41,454 bases of DNA, taken from positions 1 to 41,454 of the forward strand of contig JAFXAK010000042.1 of the NCBI GenBank assembly GCA_017517135.1, written 5' to 3'. The notes under the pieces were generated by a model. It saw only the letters and a list, made by a program, of their open reading frames with translations, was not told the origin of the DNA and made no database searches. The translations under genes were made by a program, and so were the position numbers. This DNA is from Clostridia bacterium. Its GTDB lineage: Bacteria > Bacillota > Clostridia > Oscillospirales > Acutalibacteraceae. Below are positions 17,961-26,314 of this stretch, piece after piece; position 1 is the first letter of the stretch, and every line of letters starts with the position of its first letter.

Positions 17961-18991
17961 AAGTTATGTACCTTTTCGCAGAAGGCATACATATCCTTGA
18001 TTTCGAGCACCTCGCCGTCATCGAGTACAACCTTTCCTGACCAAAGCCCGTGCACCTGATGTGTTTTCATTCCCAGCTTTCCCTCGATAATTTTGGTATA
18101 GCTGTAATTATCGTAATAAGGAACCATAGTTAAATCAAATCTGCCGTCCTCACTTGTGAAGTGCCAGGGATTCATCCAGCCGTCATTGATTTCGGGATCG
18201 GTTTCAACATTTACCTCGCCTATCTTATGACATTTTCCGTCATAGAAAAGTGCGGTTTCCGTTGCATTGCTTTCGTCACCGAAGCCCCAGGTTATTTCAA
18301 AGCCGAAAAGCTTTCCGTTTACATATGTGCTGCCGTTGCCCCAGTACCAATGATTGTCGTGCGGCCACACACCTCTGCCCCAGTCAAGCACCATAAAGGT
18401 ATTGTTATCGTCAAAGTGGATTTCCTTGCCGTTGACGGTAACACTTCCCTTAGTGGGCATACAGTTGAGCTTGTTTGTGTAGAAGAAATGTCCTTTCTTA
18501 TCAAAGGGAGTGGCAATGGTGATGCTCTCGTGGTCGGGATTACGCTGAGCCGTTACATCAATAATAAATTCCTGACCTTTACATTTACCCTTGAAATAAA
18601 GTCTTCTTGAATAGTCCTTTACATCAAAAATAACCTCTCTGCCGCTTTTCCTGTAGTTGAAATAATAGGGCTGATCGCCGTTTACACTCATAGGATTCTT
18701 GCCCTTCGTAAGCAGCTCAATAGTCATATCGGCATACTTTTCGCCCGTTTTAAGGTTTACGAAGTTCGCTGTGATGCAGGAAGCATATGAAATATTGAAG
18801 AAATTGAGCTGAATCATATGCTCACCGTCTGCAACCTGATAGAAATCCCATTCCTTTAATCTCCAAAGAGACGCGGAAATGTTTTCCTTGTTGTATTCAA
18901 AAAGATTTCTTTTACAGTAGCCGGGAGCGGTAAGATTACCGTCCTTATCAAGCAATGGGGTTTTCTGAGTGATTTCAATTTGCTTTGACAT
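17954..18991 (-). CDS. DUF2804-family protein
   Basis: The best start is ATG 18991 (MSKQIEITQKTPLLDKDG) after GAAAGGAAG; the longer frame adds an AT-rich, unlikely extension. The 345-residue product has no signal peptide or membrane segment. The beginning (TPLLDKDGNLTAPGYCKRNLFEYN) and the later DWGRGVWPHDNHWYWGNGS with GFEITWGFGDES are typical of DUF2804 proteins. These are predicted beta-rich, lipocalin-like proteins of unknown function. The conserved Asp, Trp, His and Asn residues in that central motif suggest a binding or active site. It overlaps the kinase-like gene by 7 bp. Confidence 0.75.
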   Translation of the reverse strand: MSKQIEITQKTPLLDKDGNLTAPGYCKRNLFEYNKENISASLWRLKEWDFYQVADGEHMIQLNFFNISYASCITANFVNLKTGEKYADMTIELLTKGKNPMSVNGDQPYYFNYRKSGREVIFDVKDYSRRLYFKGKCKGQEFIIDVTAQRNPDHESITIATPFDKKGHFFYTNKLNCMPTKGSVTVNGKEIHFDDNNTFMVLDWGRGVWPHDNHWYWGNGSTYVNGKLFGFEITWGFGDESNATETALFYDGKCHKIGEVNVETDPEINDGWMNPWHFTSEDGRFDLTMVPYYDNYSYTKIIEGKLGMKTHQVHGLWSGKVVLDDGEVLEIKDMYAFCEKVHNLW

Positions 18992-19097
18992 AAATATCTT
19001 CCTTTCATCATTAAAAAAATTTACTGATATAATAATCGCACAAAAAAGAAATAATTTCAAGATAAAACATTATTTTGAATAAAAATTTTATAATATA

Positions 19098-19125
19098 TTG
19101 ATTTTTTGTATTTTTTCTGTATAAT
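19098..19125 (+). promoter_or_regulatory. Probable promoter of the carrier-deacetylase-GH16 operon
   Basis: TTGATT (19098-19103) and TATAAT (19120-19125) are separated by 16 bp. A second TATAAT at 19131-19136 could serve an alternative start. GGAGAG (19145-19150) leads to the ATG at 19157. The region is strongly AT rich. Confidence 0.6.
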
Positions 19126-19156
19126 TATTCTATAATTTTTTATCGGAGAGAAGAAA

Positions 19157-20644
19157 ATGAAAAAAGAGAACACTATGTCTGAAAAGAAAGACGGATTAAG
19201 TATTGACAAGAAAACGATATTCAGCATAATTGCAATTTTGCTTGCGGTGTATATTCTTGCAGGTGTGCTCACTCAGGTTGTCCCCAGAGGTGAATACAAC
19301 ACCTTTTTTGACGAAACCACGGGTAATGCAGCTATAACAACCGAAAGCGTGTATACACCCATAGAGGGCTATTCGCTCGAATTATGGAAGATACTCGCCG
19401 CCCCCGTTATGGTCTTTGTTGAAGAAGAAACACGGCAGACGGGACTTACGGGACTGCTTATAGTTGTTTTCATCGTGCTTATGGGCGGCACCTTCCTGCT
19501 GTTGGACAGAAGCGGGGTACTGAAATACCTCATTGCAACCGTAATCAAAAAATTCTCAAGCAGAAAATATATACTTATGGCAATACTTGTGTTTTTCTGT
19601 ATGTTCTTAGCTTCAACCGCGGGTATACTTGAGGAGAGCGTAACACTCGTACCCATTGCCGTTGCAGTCTCCCTTGCGTTGGGCTGGGACTCAATGGTGG
19701 GACTCGGAATGAGCCTTATCGCAGTTGCCTTCGGCTTCACCGCCGCTACCTTTAACCCCTTTAATGTTATGACGGTACAGAAGCTCGCGGGAGATATCGA
19801 GGTTTTCTCGGGACTGTGGCTTCGTCTGATAGTCTTTGTGCTCGTTTATGCAGTTTTATTCGCTTTCCTTTATGCATATGCTAAAAGAATTGAAAAAAAT
19901 CCGCAGAAAAGTGTATCCTTTGAATCCGATAAGGCATTAAGAGAAAAATATACCGTTGACGATGTTGATGCAGTTTTAGCTGACACTTCTGCAAAAAAAG
20001 CGGCAGGTGAATTTGCAATCTGCCTCGGCTGTGCGCTTATATGTATACTCTGTGACTTCCTTTTCCACATAGGCGGAACACTCAGTATGACAGGTATGGC
20101 TATATTCTTCGTTATCGGCGGCATAAGAGCAGGACGGACAGTAGGTCTTAAAGGCAAAAAGCTGTTTACGGGCTTCCTTGAAGGAATAAAATCAATAGCT
20201 CCCGCACTTCCCCTTATTGTTATTGTTATTTCCATTGCATATATCCTCAATCAGGGTAAGATTATGCACACCATTCTCTACTACATACATTCCCTTTTAG
20301 GCTCAATGAGCTCCTACAGTGCAATTCTTCTTATATTTGCTTTCATTGCCCTGCTCGAATTTTTCATAGGCTCAGGCACAGCAAAGGCGTTTCTTATTAT
20401 GCCGCTTCTCATACCCTTGGCACATCTTATAGGAATAAGCTCAAACACCGTTGTGCTCTCCTTCTGTATGGCAGACGGCTTTACAAACCTTTTATACCCC
20501 ACAAGCGGTATTATGGTAATCGCAATAGGTCTTGTCGGCGTATCCTACCGTAAATGGCTCAAATTCAGCTGGCCCCTGTTTGCTTTAGAGGGCATTGTGG
20601 CAGTTGCGGTTATGCTGTTCTCCATTGCAGTTAATTATAATTAA
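19157..20644 (+). CDS. YfcC/DcuC-family membrane carrier
   Basis: The 495-residue protein has about 12 membrane helices. Regions such as AGVLTQVVPRGEY after the first helix, ASTAGILEESVTLVPIAVAV, GFTAATFNPFNVMTVQKLAG and GSGTAKAFLIMPLLIPLA match the YfcC/DcuC (C4-dicarboxylate anaerobic carrier) group. Relatives move dicarboxylates, amino acids or dipeptides; the substrate cannot be read from sequence. It heads an apparent operon with a YdjC/ChbG-type deacetylase (61 bp downstream) and a GH16 enzyme. That is unusual company for such a carrier and hints at uptake of an acidic sugar or fermentation acid exchange. ATG 19157 has GGAGAG 6 bp upstream; ATG 19175 is an alternative. Confidence 0.78.
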   Translation: MKKENTMSEKKDGLSIDKKTIFSIIAILLAVYILAGVLTQVVPRGEYNTFFDETTGNAAITTESVYTPIEGYSLELWKILAAPVMVFVEEETRQTGLTGLLIVVFIVLMGGTFLLLDRSGVLKYLIATVIKKFSSRKYILMAILVFFCMFLASTAGILEESVTLVPIAVAVSLALGWDSMVGLGMSLIAVAFGFTAATFNPFNVMTVQKLAGDIEVFSGLWLRLIVFVLVYAVLFAFLYAYAKRIEKNPQKSVSFESDKALREKYTVDDVDAVLADTSAKKAAGEFAICLGCALICILCDFLFHIGGTLSMTGMAIFFVIGGIRAGRTVGLKGKKLFTGFLEGIKSIAPALPLIVIVISIAYILNQGKIMHTILYYIHSLLGSMSSYSAILLIFAFIALLEFFIGSGTAKAFLIMPLLIPLAHLIGISSNTVVLSFCMADGFTNLLYPTSGIMVIAIGLVGVSYRKWLKFSWPLFALEGIVAVAVMLFSIAVNYN

Positions 20645-20705
20645 AATATTTGACTTATTTATAATATTTTGCTATTATTAAAAGCGGAAAAGGAGGAAAA
20701 GAAAA

Positions 20706-21581
20706 ATGGCTAAAAAATATCTTATTATCAATGCCGACGATTTCGGCTTGTGTCATTCTGCAAATGCCGCAGTTATGGACTTATTTGAAAGCGGCTGCTT
20801 GCTTTCATCAACCGTTATGGTACCCTGCCCCGGTGCTGACGAGGCTATTGAATTTTCAATAAACAATCCTCAGTATGCAATAGGTGTTCATCTTACTCAC
20901 ACAAATGAGTGGCAGGACAATTACCCCTGGGGCTCACTCACAGGTGCAAAAAGCCTTGAAAACGAAGAGGGCAGAATGTGGCCCGAAAGTGAAGATTTTG
21001 AAGAGCATTGCGAATATGATGATGCTGTTGCGGAAACTATAGCTCAGATTGAATACGCAGAAAAGAAGGGTATGAAGCCCTCACATGTGGACTCACATAT
21101 GGGTGCTTTGTACGGAATGAACGGCAAGCTTTTAATGCTTCCCAAAACTCTTGCCGTATGCGGTAAAAAGGGTTATCCGTTCAGAATGTTCTCAAAGCCT
21201 CTCGCAGAGCAGTGTCCCGAGGAAACTCCCGTATGGCTTTTCTCCGTTGCAAGCGTTCTTTCGGGAATGTTCGGCAAGAAAAACAATGTGCCTATGCCCG
21301 ACTATCTTATTTTCCCCGAAAAAATCGAAACGGGAGAAACCTATGAGGAATTCAAGAATAACTTTATCGAATACCTCATAAAAATCCCCGAGGGCATCAG
21401 CGAAACCTATGTGCATCCCGCACTCGATACAGACGAAATGAAGTCTATAACAGGCACATGGCAGAGAAGATACTGGGAATATCTTGTTATGAAGGATCCC
21501 GAAACACATGCGGCATTCAAGACACACGGTATTCACCTTATAAGCTACCGTGACCTTGTTGAATTAAGAAAGAAAAAATAA
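20706..21581 (+). CDS. YdjC/ChbG-family carbohydrate deacetylase
   Basis: The 291-residue protein opens with KYLIINADDFGLCHSAN, the hallmark of the YdjC/ChbG family. Characterised members remove the acetyl group from chito-oligosaccharides or related N-acetylated sugars with a divalent metal. Metal ligands are the Asp pair in NADDFG, His in GVHLTHTNEW, and His in SHVDSHMG near residue 130. No signal peptide is seen, so it is cytoplasmic. A GGAGG site precedes the ATG. It sits between the carrier and the GH16 gene, separated from GH16 by 18 bp, and the three genes are probably co-transcribed. Confidence 0.88.
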   Translation: MAKKYLIINADDFGLCHSANAAVMDLFESGCLLSSTVMVPCPGADEAIEFSINNPQYAIGVHLTHTNEWQDNYPWGSLTGAKSLENEEGRMWPESEDFEEHCEYDDAVAETIAQIEYAEKKGMKPSHVDSHMGALYGMNGKLLMLPKTLAVCGKKGYPFRMFSKPLAEQCPEETPVWLFSVASVLSGMFGKKNNVPMPDYLIFPEKIETGETYEEFKNNFIEYLIKIPEGISETYVHPALDTDEMKSITGTWQRRYWEYLVMKDPETHAAFKTHGIHLISYRDLVELRKKK

Positions 21582-21599
21582 TTTAGGGAGGATATTTGT

Positions 21600-22511
21600 A
21601 TGATACACAATATTGCAGAAATTCTCGGTCTTGTTTACAGAGAAGAATGGGCACTCACCAATTTTGTAAACAGCTTTAAAGACATTTTAAGCGCAACAAA
21701 TCTTAAAGCTTTTTTCTCCGCTATTGTTATGGGCTTTGAAATGCTTGCAATGCTTCTCACGGGCGCTCCCGTTTCAGCATGGGGCGAGCCTGTTGACCTT
21801 ACAAATTATGAAATCGTTTTTGAAGAAGAATTTGAAGGCGAAGAGCTCAATACCGATGTATGGAAATACAGAGGAATGGGTGTAAGACGAGGCGGCTACT
21901 TCTCCTCAAGTCAGGTAAAGCTTGAAGACGGAAATCTTGTTATGACGGGCGAATATCTCGAAGACGGCGAATTCGGTCCCGGCTGGTATGCCTCCGCTGT
22001 TTCACTCAAGGAGCATTACCTCAGAGGCTATTATGAAATCCGCTGCAAGTGTGCCGATTCCGATGCATTCTGGTCTGCTTTCTGGCTTCAGGGCATCGCA
22101 AGTCCTTATAATGCTTCAACCTCAAAGGGCGGTATTGAAAGCGTTGAAATCGATATTTTTGAAGCATTTGACGGCGGCAACTCCGTTTCCTCAACAATCC
22201 ACTGTGCAGGTGTTAACGGTGCTCCCGAGGAAGACGGATATCAGAGCTGTATGCTCGGCTCCTTCAAGGGCAACGATATTTATAATGAATACAATACATA
22301 CGGTCTTATGTGGACAGAGGATGAATACATCTTCTACATAAACGGCGTTGAAACAACCCGCTCCTCCTTCGGTGACGGAGCCTGCATCAATCCCGAAGAG
22401 GTTATCCTCTCCCTTTGCGTTCCCACAGCAGACAAGCTTGAGAACAAGGATAAGTCAGATAAATGTCAGTTCGTTGTTGACTATGTAAGAATCTATCAGC
22501 TTGCTGACTAA
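21600..22511 (+). CDS. Glycoside hydrolase family 16 beta-glucanase-like protein
   Basis: The 303-residue enzyme has the GH16 catalytic signature EIDIFE (Glu183 nucleophile, Asp185, Glu188 acid/base) in a jelly-roll domain from about residue 66. The supporting motifs VFEEEFEGEELNTDVWKY, LRGYYEIRCKC and NTYGLMWTEDEYIFYINGVE point to endo-beta-1,3(4)-glucanase or laminarinase-type activity on internal beta-glucosidic bonds. The first 62 residues are unusual: an amphipathic region with several helices (IHNIAEILGLVY, FVNSFKDIL) precedes a hydrophobic stretch (AFFSAIVMGFEMLAMLLTG) and APVSAWG. This could be a late signal peptide or a membrane anchor. GGGAGG lies 8 bp before the ATG. It ends the operon, and a terminator follows. 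Confidence 0.9.
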   Translation: MIHNIAEILGLVYREEWALTNFVNSFKDILSATNLKAFFSAIVMGFEMLAMLLTGAPVSAWGEPVDLTNYEIVFEEEFEGEELNTDVWKYRGMGVRRGGYFSSSQVKLEDGNLVMTGEYLEDGEFGPGWYASAVSLKEHYLRGYYEIRCKCADSDAFWSAFWLQGIASPYNASTSKGGIESVEIDIFEAFDGGNSVSSTIHCAGVNGAPEEDGYQSCMLGSFKGNDIYNEYNTYGLMWTEDEYIFYINGVETTRSSFGDGACINPEEVILSLCVPTADKLENKDKSDKCQFVVDYVRIYQLAD

Positions 22512-22516
22512 CACAA

Positions 22517-22563
22517 AAAAAGTAAAAGAGGTAATACGGTGTTTTCCGTGTTACCTCTTTTTT
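22517..22563. terminator. Bidirectional terminator after GH16 and the anti-sigma gene
   Basis: AAAGAGGTAATACGG pairs with CCGTGTTACCTCTTT (one G-U type pair), followed by T residues on the plus strand; the minus strand also has a U run. It separates the convergent GH16 and anti-sigma-like genes. Confidence 0.9.
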
Positions 22564-22583
22564 CTGACAAAAATTTATAAAAC

Positions 22584-23327
22584 TTATTTCAGCGTATCAA
22601 GTACGGCTTTGAGTTCTTCAATGCTATAGTTTCGGGAGTCTACAGAATAATACATATCATCATACACAAATACGGCAGCGAGCCACGACGGCATATCTTC
22701 ATAAGTATATATTACTGCATCAAAACCCGATTGTGCCGCACAATAATTTTCAAGATATATTTTACCGCCTGCCGCATCAGGACCTACTTTGAACGGATCT
22801 ATAAATTCCGGTTCCGCATCCGCCGAAAGTATACCAACCGACATAGAAATATACTTTGTCGCACTTTCGCTTATAAACTCCGGACACATTATATCTACCC
22901 TTGCAACAGAACTATTGCTGAAATTACGATAAGCACTATACGAATATAAAATATCTTCGTCGGATAATTCACTACCGAGAATAGAAAATCCAAGCAATTC
23001 CTCAAGCTCTGATTTCGTCATTGATATACCCGGTTCAGCAAGCTCCATCACAGGGAGATTATCAGGTAATTCCTTGAAAAATCCCTCTTCACTTACATCT
23101 ACCTGTGTGTTATTCCCGTCAAAAATTATTGACGGCTTCCAACCTGTCAAGGTTATTCCTGCAAATGCTGTTATGCTTAAAAGCAGACAAATAACAATAG
23201 CTGCAATAACAAAACGCAACATTTTGGTTTTATGTATTTTTAATGTTTTCATATCGCATTTTTCCGCTTCACATATAAATTTAACATCAATATAGCTTAT
23301 GGCAGCGGATAAATCCTCCTTCTTCAA
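22584..23327 (-). CDS. Putative membrane anti-sigma factor
   Basis: The 247-residue protein has a short cytoplasmic N-terminus (about 36 residues), one membrane helix (MLRFVIAAIVICLLLSITAFAG, about 36-57), and an extracellular domain of about 190 residues. Its start overlaps the end of the ECF sigma gene by 4 bp, the classic arrangement of a sigma factor and its regulator. The cytoplasmic part lacks the His-Cys-Cys zinc motif of ZAS-type anti-sigma factors and is unusually short for sigma binding. The outer domain (LPDNLPVMELAEPGISM, FDAVIYTYEDMPSWLAAVF) may sense a wall or membrane signal. I assign the role mainly from position and topology. Confidence 0.65.
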   Translation of the reverse strand: MKKEDLSAAISYIDVKFICEAEKCDMKTLKIHKTKMLRFVIAAIVICLLLSITAFAGITLTGWKPSIIFDGNNTQVDVSEEGFFKELPDNLPVMELAEPGISMTKSELEELLGFSILGSELSDEDILYSYSAYRNFSNSSVARVDIMCPEFISESATKYISMSVGILSADAEPEFIDPFKVGPDAAGGKIYLENYCAAQSGFDAVIYTYEDMPSWLAAVFVYDDMYYSVDSRNYSIEELKAVLDTLK

Positions 23328-23884
23328 ATTTCATAACCTTCTTTCTGCAAATAACTCTTTAGCTTTTTTCTCATTCTGTTGAGTTTTACGGAAATATTAT
23401 TTTCTGTCAAATTAACTTGTTCAGAAATACAAGCTATGCTGTCACCAAAATAATACCGCCTGACAAAAATTATTCTGTCAACAGCCTTCTGTTTTTCAAG
23501 AAAACTGTTCAAGAGGTCAATCAATTCCTTTTCTAAAAGCTCATTTTCAGGCATTTTCTTGTCAGATGGTAAGCAGTCCTCCAGTTCTTCAAAAGCAACA
23601 TCATAATAGCTGTTTCTTTTTGTTGCTGTGTTGTAGTGAAAACGCTTAATTGCACTGTTTCGCACTATCCGATAAAAATAATACTGCAGATTATCGGGAC
23701 GATACGGAGGTATTTGGTTCCACAAGGCTAAATATGAGTCATTCACACAATCAAGAGCATCGTCTGTATTACCGAGAATATTTATTGCTATTTTCATACA
23801 AATTTTTTCATATTTTTTTGACAGTTCACTGAATGCTTGTTCCGAGCGCTCAAAAAACAATTCTACAATTTGGCTGTCATCCAA
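23324..23884 (-). CDS. ECF-type RNA polymerase sigma factor
   Basis: The most likely start is TTG at 23884 (LDDSQIVELFF), because AAAGG lies 9 bp upstream; an ATG at 23914 in the same frame would place that site inside the gene. The roughly 186-residue protein has region 2 (SELSKKYEKICMKIAINILGNTDDALDCVNDSYLALW, with the DALDCVND core) and region 4 (RIIFVRRYYFGDSIACISEQVNLTENNISVKLNRMRKKL, a helix-turn-helix for the -35 element). It would direct polymerase to a small regulon, held in check by the overlapping membrane protein. It may control its own operon; I could not identify its target promoter. Confidence 0.88.
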   Translation of the reverse strand: MDDSQIVELFFERSEQAFSELSKKYEKICMKIAINILGNTDDALDCVNDSYLALWNQIPPYRPDNLQYYFYRIVRNSAIKRFHYNTATKRNSYYDVAFEELEDCLPSDKKMPENELLEKELIDLLNSFLEKQKAVDRIIFVRRYYFGDSIACISEQVNLTENNISVKLNRMRKKLKSYLQKEGYEI

Positions 23885-24064
23885 AATATCACATCCTTTC
23901 GACCTCTCAACCATATACTACATTTTCTGAAAGAAATCTTACACATATTTCTGAAAAAAATCAGAAAAAATTTTTAGTACCAATTCCCGCCTTCATCACG
24001 GTAGATAACTGCACAAGAGTTCTGTCTTCGTCACGGTAGGGGACGAAAATTCTCTGTAAAATTC

Positions 24065-24098
24065 AAAAAAAAATCCCGTACAGCTCAACTGTACGGGA
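24065..24098 (-). terminator. Terminator of the TAXI-TRAP operon
   Basis: TCCCGTACAG pairs perfectly with CTGTACGGGA. On the minus strand it is followed by nine U residues. It lies just after the stop codon of the fused TRAP permease gene. Confidence 0.92.
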
Positions 24099-24104
24099 AA
24101 TTCT

Positions 24105-26222
24105 TTAGTTATTAAGCGGTGTAGCCAGCTTCTTTTGCTTCTTTTCAGAAATTACCTGAATAACAATAATAAGAGCTACCAATGCAACACCAACAATATC
24201 TGTTATTGTTTCGGGAACTATAAGCATAACACCGCCGGCGAGAACGAGCAATCTCTGCCATATCGGAAGCTTTACCTGCATATGTCCCTCAAGTCCTGCT
24301 GCTACCGCATAAATGCCTATAAATGAGGTGATAATGATTAACACAACATCATACCACTGTGCATCTATAAAGAGCATTTTGGGGTTATATGCGAACATAT
24401 AGGGAATAACGAAAGCCGCAATGGCAAGTCGCGTTGCCGTGACACCCGTTTTAAGCGGATTGGACTTTGCAATAGCAGAGCCTGCATACGCTGCAAGAGC
24501 AACGGGAGGAGTGATGTCTGCCACAATACCGAAGTAGAATACAAACATATGAGCTGCAAGTATCGGGATGCCCATCTTGACAAGAATGGGGGCTGTGATG
24601 GTTGCCATAATAACATAGTTTGCTGTTGTGGGAACACCCATACCGAGAACGATACAGCAAATCATTGTAAGGAACAATGCAAGGAGCATACTGTTTTCTG
24701 CAATGGGAACAAGTGTGTTAAGAAGAAGCTGACCGAGAGCAGTCATTGTAACAACACCTGAAATGATACCTGCCATACCGCAGGCAACTGCAACACCTAT
24801 AGTGTTCTTTGCACCGTTATGGAAGGATTCAACCATAACTGCGGGTGAAAGAGTTGTGTTCTTCTTTGAAATAAAGGAAATAACAAGGCAAAGCACCATA
24901 CCGATGAAAACAGCCTTGCTCATATACTTGGAGCCGAAGCCGAGCCAGATGATAAGAGTAGCAGCGGTGGGGATTGCGGGATAAACAAACTGCCACAATG
25001 TGCTCTTATTAATTTCCTTGGGGAACAAACTTACAATAAGTGAGGTGAGAATTGCAAAGCAAGCTGAAACACCTGCGCTGAAATAGTTCATACAGATAAC
25101 AAGAACAACAACGGGAAGAAGAAGATAACCGTTTCTTGTTATAAGCTTGAAGAAATTGGGTATTGCATCCTTAGGAAGACCTTTGAGACCTAACTTCTTT
25201 GCTTCAAAGTGAATCATAAGGAAGATACCTGTGAAGTAAAGAGCTGCGGGCAGAATTGCAGTAACAGCAATAGAAGCATATGAAACGCCTGTGATTTCAG
25301 CCATAAGGAAGGCTGCGGCACCCATAATGGGAGGCATTATCTGTCCGCCTGTGGACGCTGCTGCTTCAACGGCTGCGGCAAATTCGGGCTTATATCCCGT
25401 TTTCTTCATAAGAGGAATTGTGATTGAGCCTGAGCCTACTGTGTTTGCAACAGAGGAGCCTGAGTACATACCCTCAAGAGCACTTGAAATAACTGCAACC
25501 TTTGCAGGACCGCCTATGGAGCTGCCTGCAACGGAGTTAGCAAGGTCAACGAAGAATGTGCCGATACCTGTTTTTTCAAGAAGAGCACCGAGGATAATAA
25601 ACAGAACAATAAATGTTGTGCAAACATAAACGGGAGTTGAGAACAAGCCGTTTGATACATCATAGTAAAGGCTGAACATAAGGTTTCTCAGAGCCTTATC
25701 GGGATTTTCCGCATAAGCCTTGACAACAGCATATACTATGAATGAGCCGGCAACAAATATAATCGGAAGACCGACTGCCCTTCGCACAAGCTCTATCAGA
25801 AGAATTATAGCAATCAGAGCAATAACAATTTCGAGTGTGCCGATACGGCGGCTCATCATAATGATGTCTTCCTGTTTTACTGTGTAATACAGGAATGCGG
25901 CGGCACCGCCTACCGCTAATATTATATCATAAAAAGGTACATAATTTATTCGTTTGGTCTGCTTTTTATAAGCAGGGAAAATAAGATATCCTAAGAAAAG
26001 GATAAATGCCATAAAGGTTGTAAGCTTCGTGTATTTGGTAGCATTCGGGAAAAGCAATGCCATTGATATCATATATACACTGAAAGAAACAAGAAGTCCG
26101 GTTATAACATGTTTACGCCAGCCGGTAAAAACTCTGGTGTTGCTTTCACGGTCAAATTCTTGCATTATTTTATCCGCGTCAACAACTTCTTCATCAACAA
26201 CGGATTTGTTTATTTCGTCCAT
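24105..26222 (-). CDS. TRAP transporter fused permease (TAXI type)
   Basis: The 705-residue membrane protein joins the small (DctQ-like, about residues 35-200) and large (DctM-like, about 200-690) permease subunits in one chain, as is usual for TAXI-type TRAP systems. The large part has motifs such as GSGSITIPLMKKTGYKPEFAAA, STGGQIMPPIMGAAAFLMAE, GMGVPTTANYVIMA and ITPPVALAAYAGSAIAKSNP. It imports an organic acid or amino acid driven by an H+ or Na+ gradient, using the binding lipoprotein encoded just upstream. The 92-bp gap holds a hairpin (26259-26287), and a strong terminator follows. Confidence 0.93.
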   Translation of the reverse strand: MDEINKSVVDEEVVDADKIMQEFDRESNTRVFTGWRKHVITGLLVSFSVYMISMALLFPNATKYTKLTTFMAFILFLGYLIFPAYKKQTKRINYVPFYDIILAVGGAAAFLYYTVKQEDIIMMSRRIGTLEIVIALIAIILLIELVRRAVGLPIIFVAGSFIVYAVVKAYAENPDKALRNLMFSLYYDVSNGLFSTPVYVCTTFIVLFIILGALLEKTGIGTFFVDLANSVAGSSIGGPAKVAVISSALEGMYSGSSVANTVGSGSITIPLMKKTGYKPEFAAAVEAAASTGGQIMPPIMGAAAFLMAEITGVSYASIAVTAILPAALYFTGIFLMIHFEAKKLGLKGLPKDAIPNFFKLITRNGYLLLPVVVLVICMNYFSAGVSACFAILTSLIVSLFPKEINKSTLWQFVYPAIPTAATLIIWLGFGSKYMSKAVFIGMVLCLVISFISKKNTTLSPAVMVESFHNGAKNTIGVAVACGMAGIISGVVTMTALGQLLLNTLVPIAENSMLLALFLTMICCIVLGMGVPTTANYVIMATITAPILVKMGIPILAAHMFVFYFGIVADITPPVALAAYAGSAIAKSNPLKTGVTATRLAIAAFVIPYMFAYNPKMLFIDAQWYDVVLIIITSFIGIYAVAAGLEGHMQVKLPIWQRLLVLAGGVMLIVPETITDIVGVALVALIIVIQVISEKKQKKLATPLNN

Positions 26223-26258
26223 AAATCTTTCCCCTTTCCTGAATTTTCAATCAAATAA

Positions 26259-26287
26259 GTGCCGCAATTTAAGATAAACTGCGGCAC
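26259..26287 (-). promoter_or_regulatory. Intercistronic hairpin between TAXI protein and permease genes
   Basis: GTGCCGCA pairs with TGCGGCAC around a 13-nt AT-rich loop. On the minus strand only a weak U tract (CTTATTT) follows. Such a structure could stabilise the upstream mRNA end or cause partial termination, giving more binding protein than permease; this is inference. Confidence 0.6.
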
Positions 26288-26314
26288 AGTTATTACCGAT
26301 TTATTTGCGGTAAA

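Noticed and set aside
23985-24060. Short repeated phrase TCACGGTAG around 23997 and 24033
   Set aside because: It is only about 9 bp, without clear structure or gene context.
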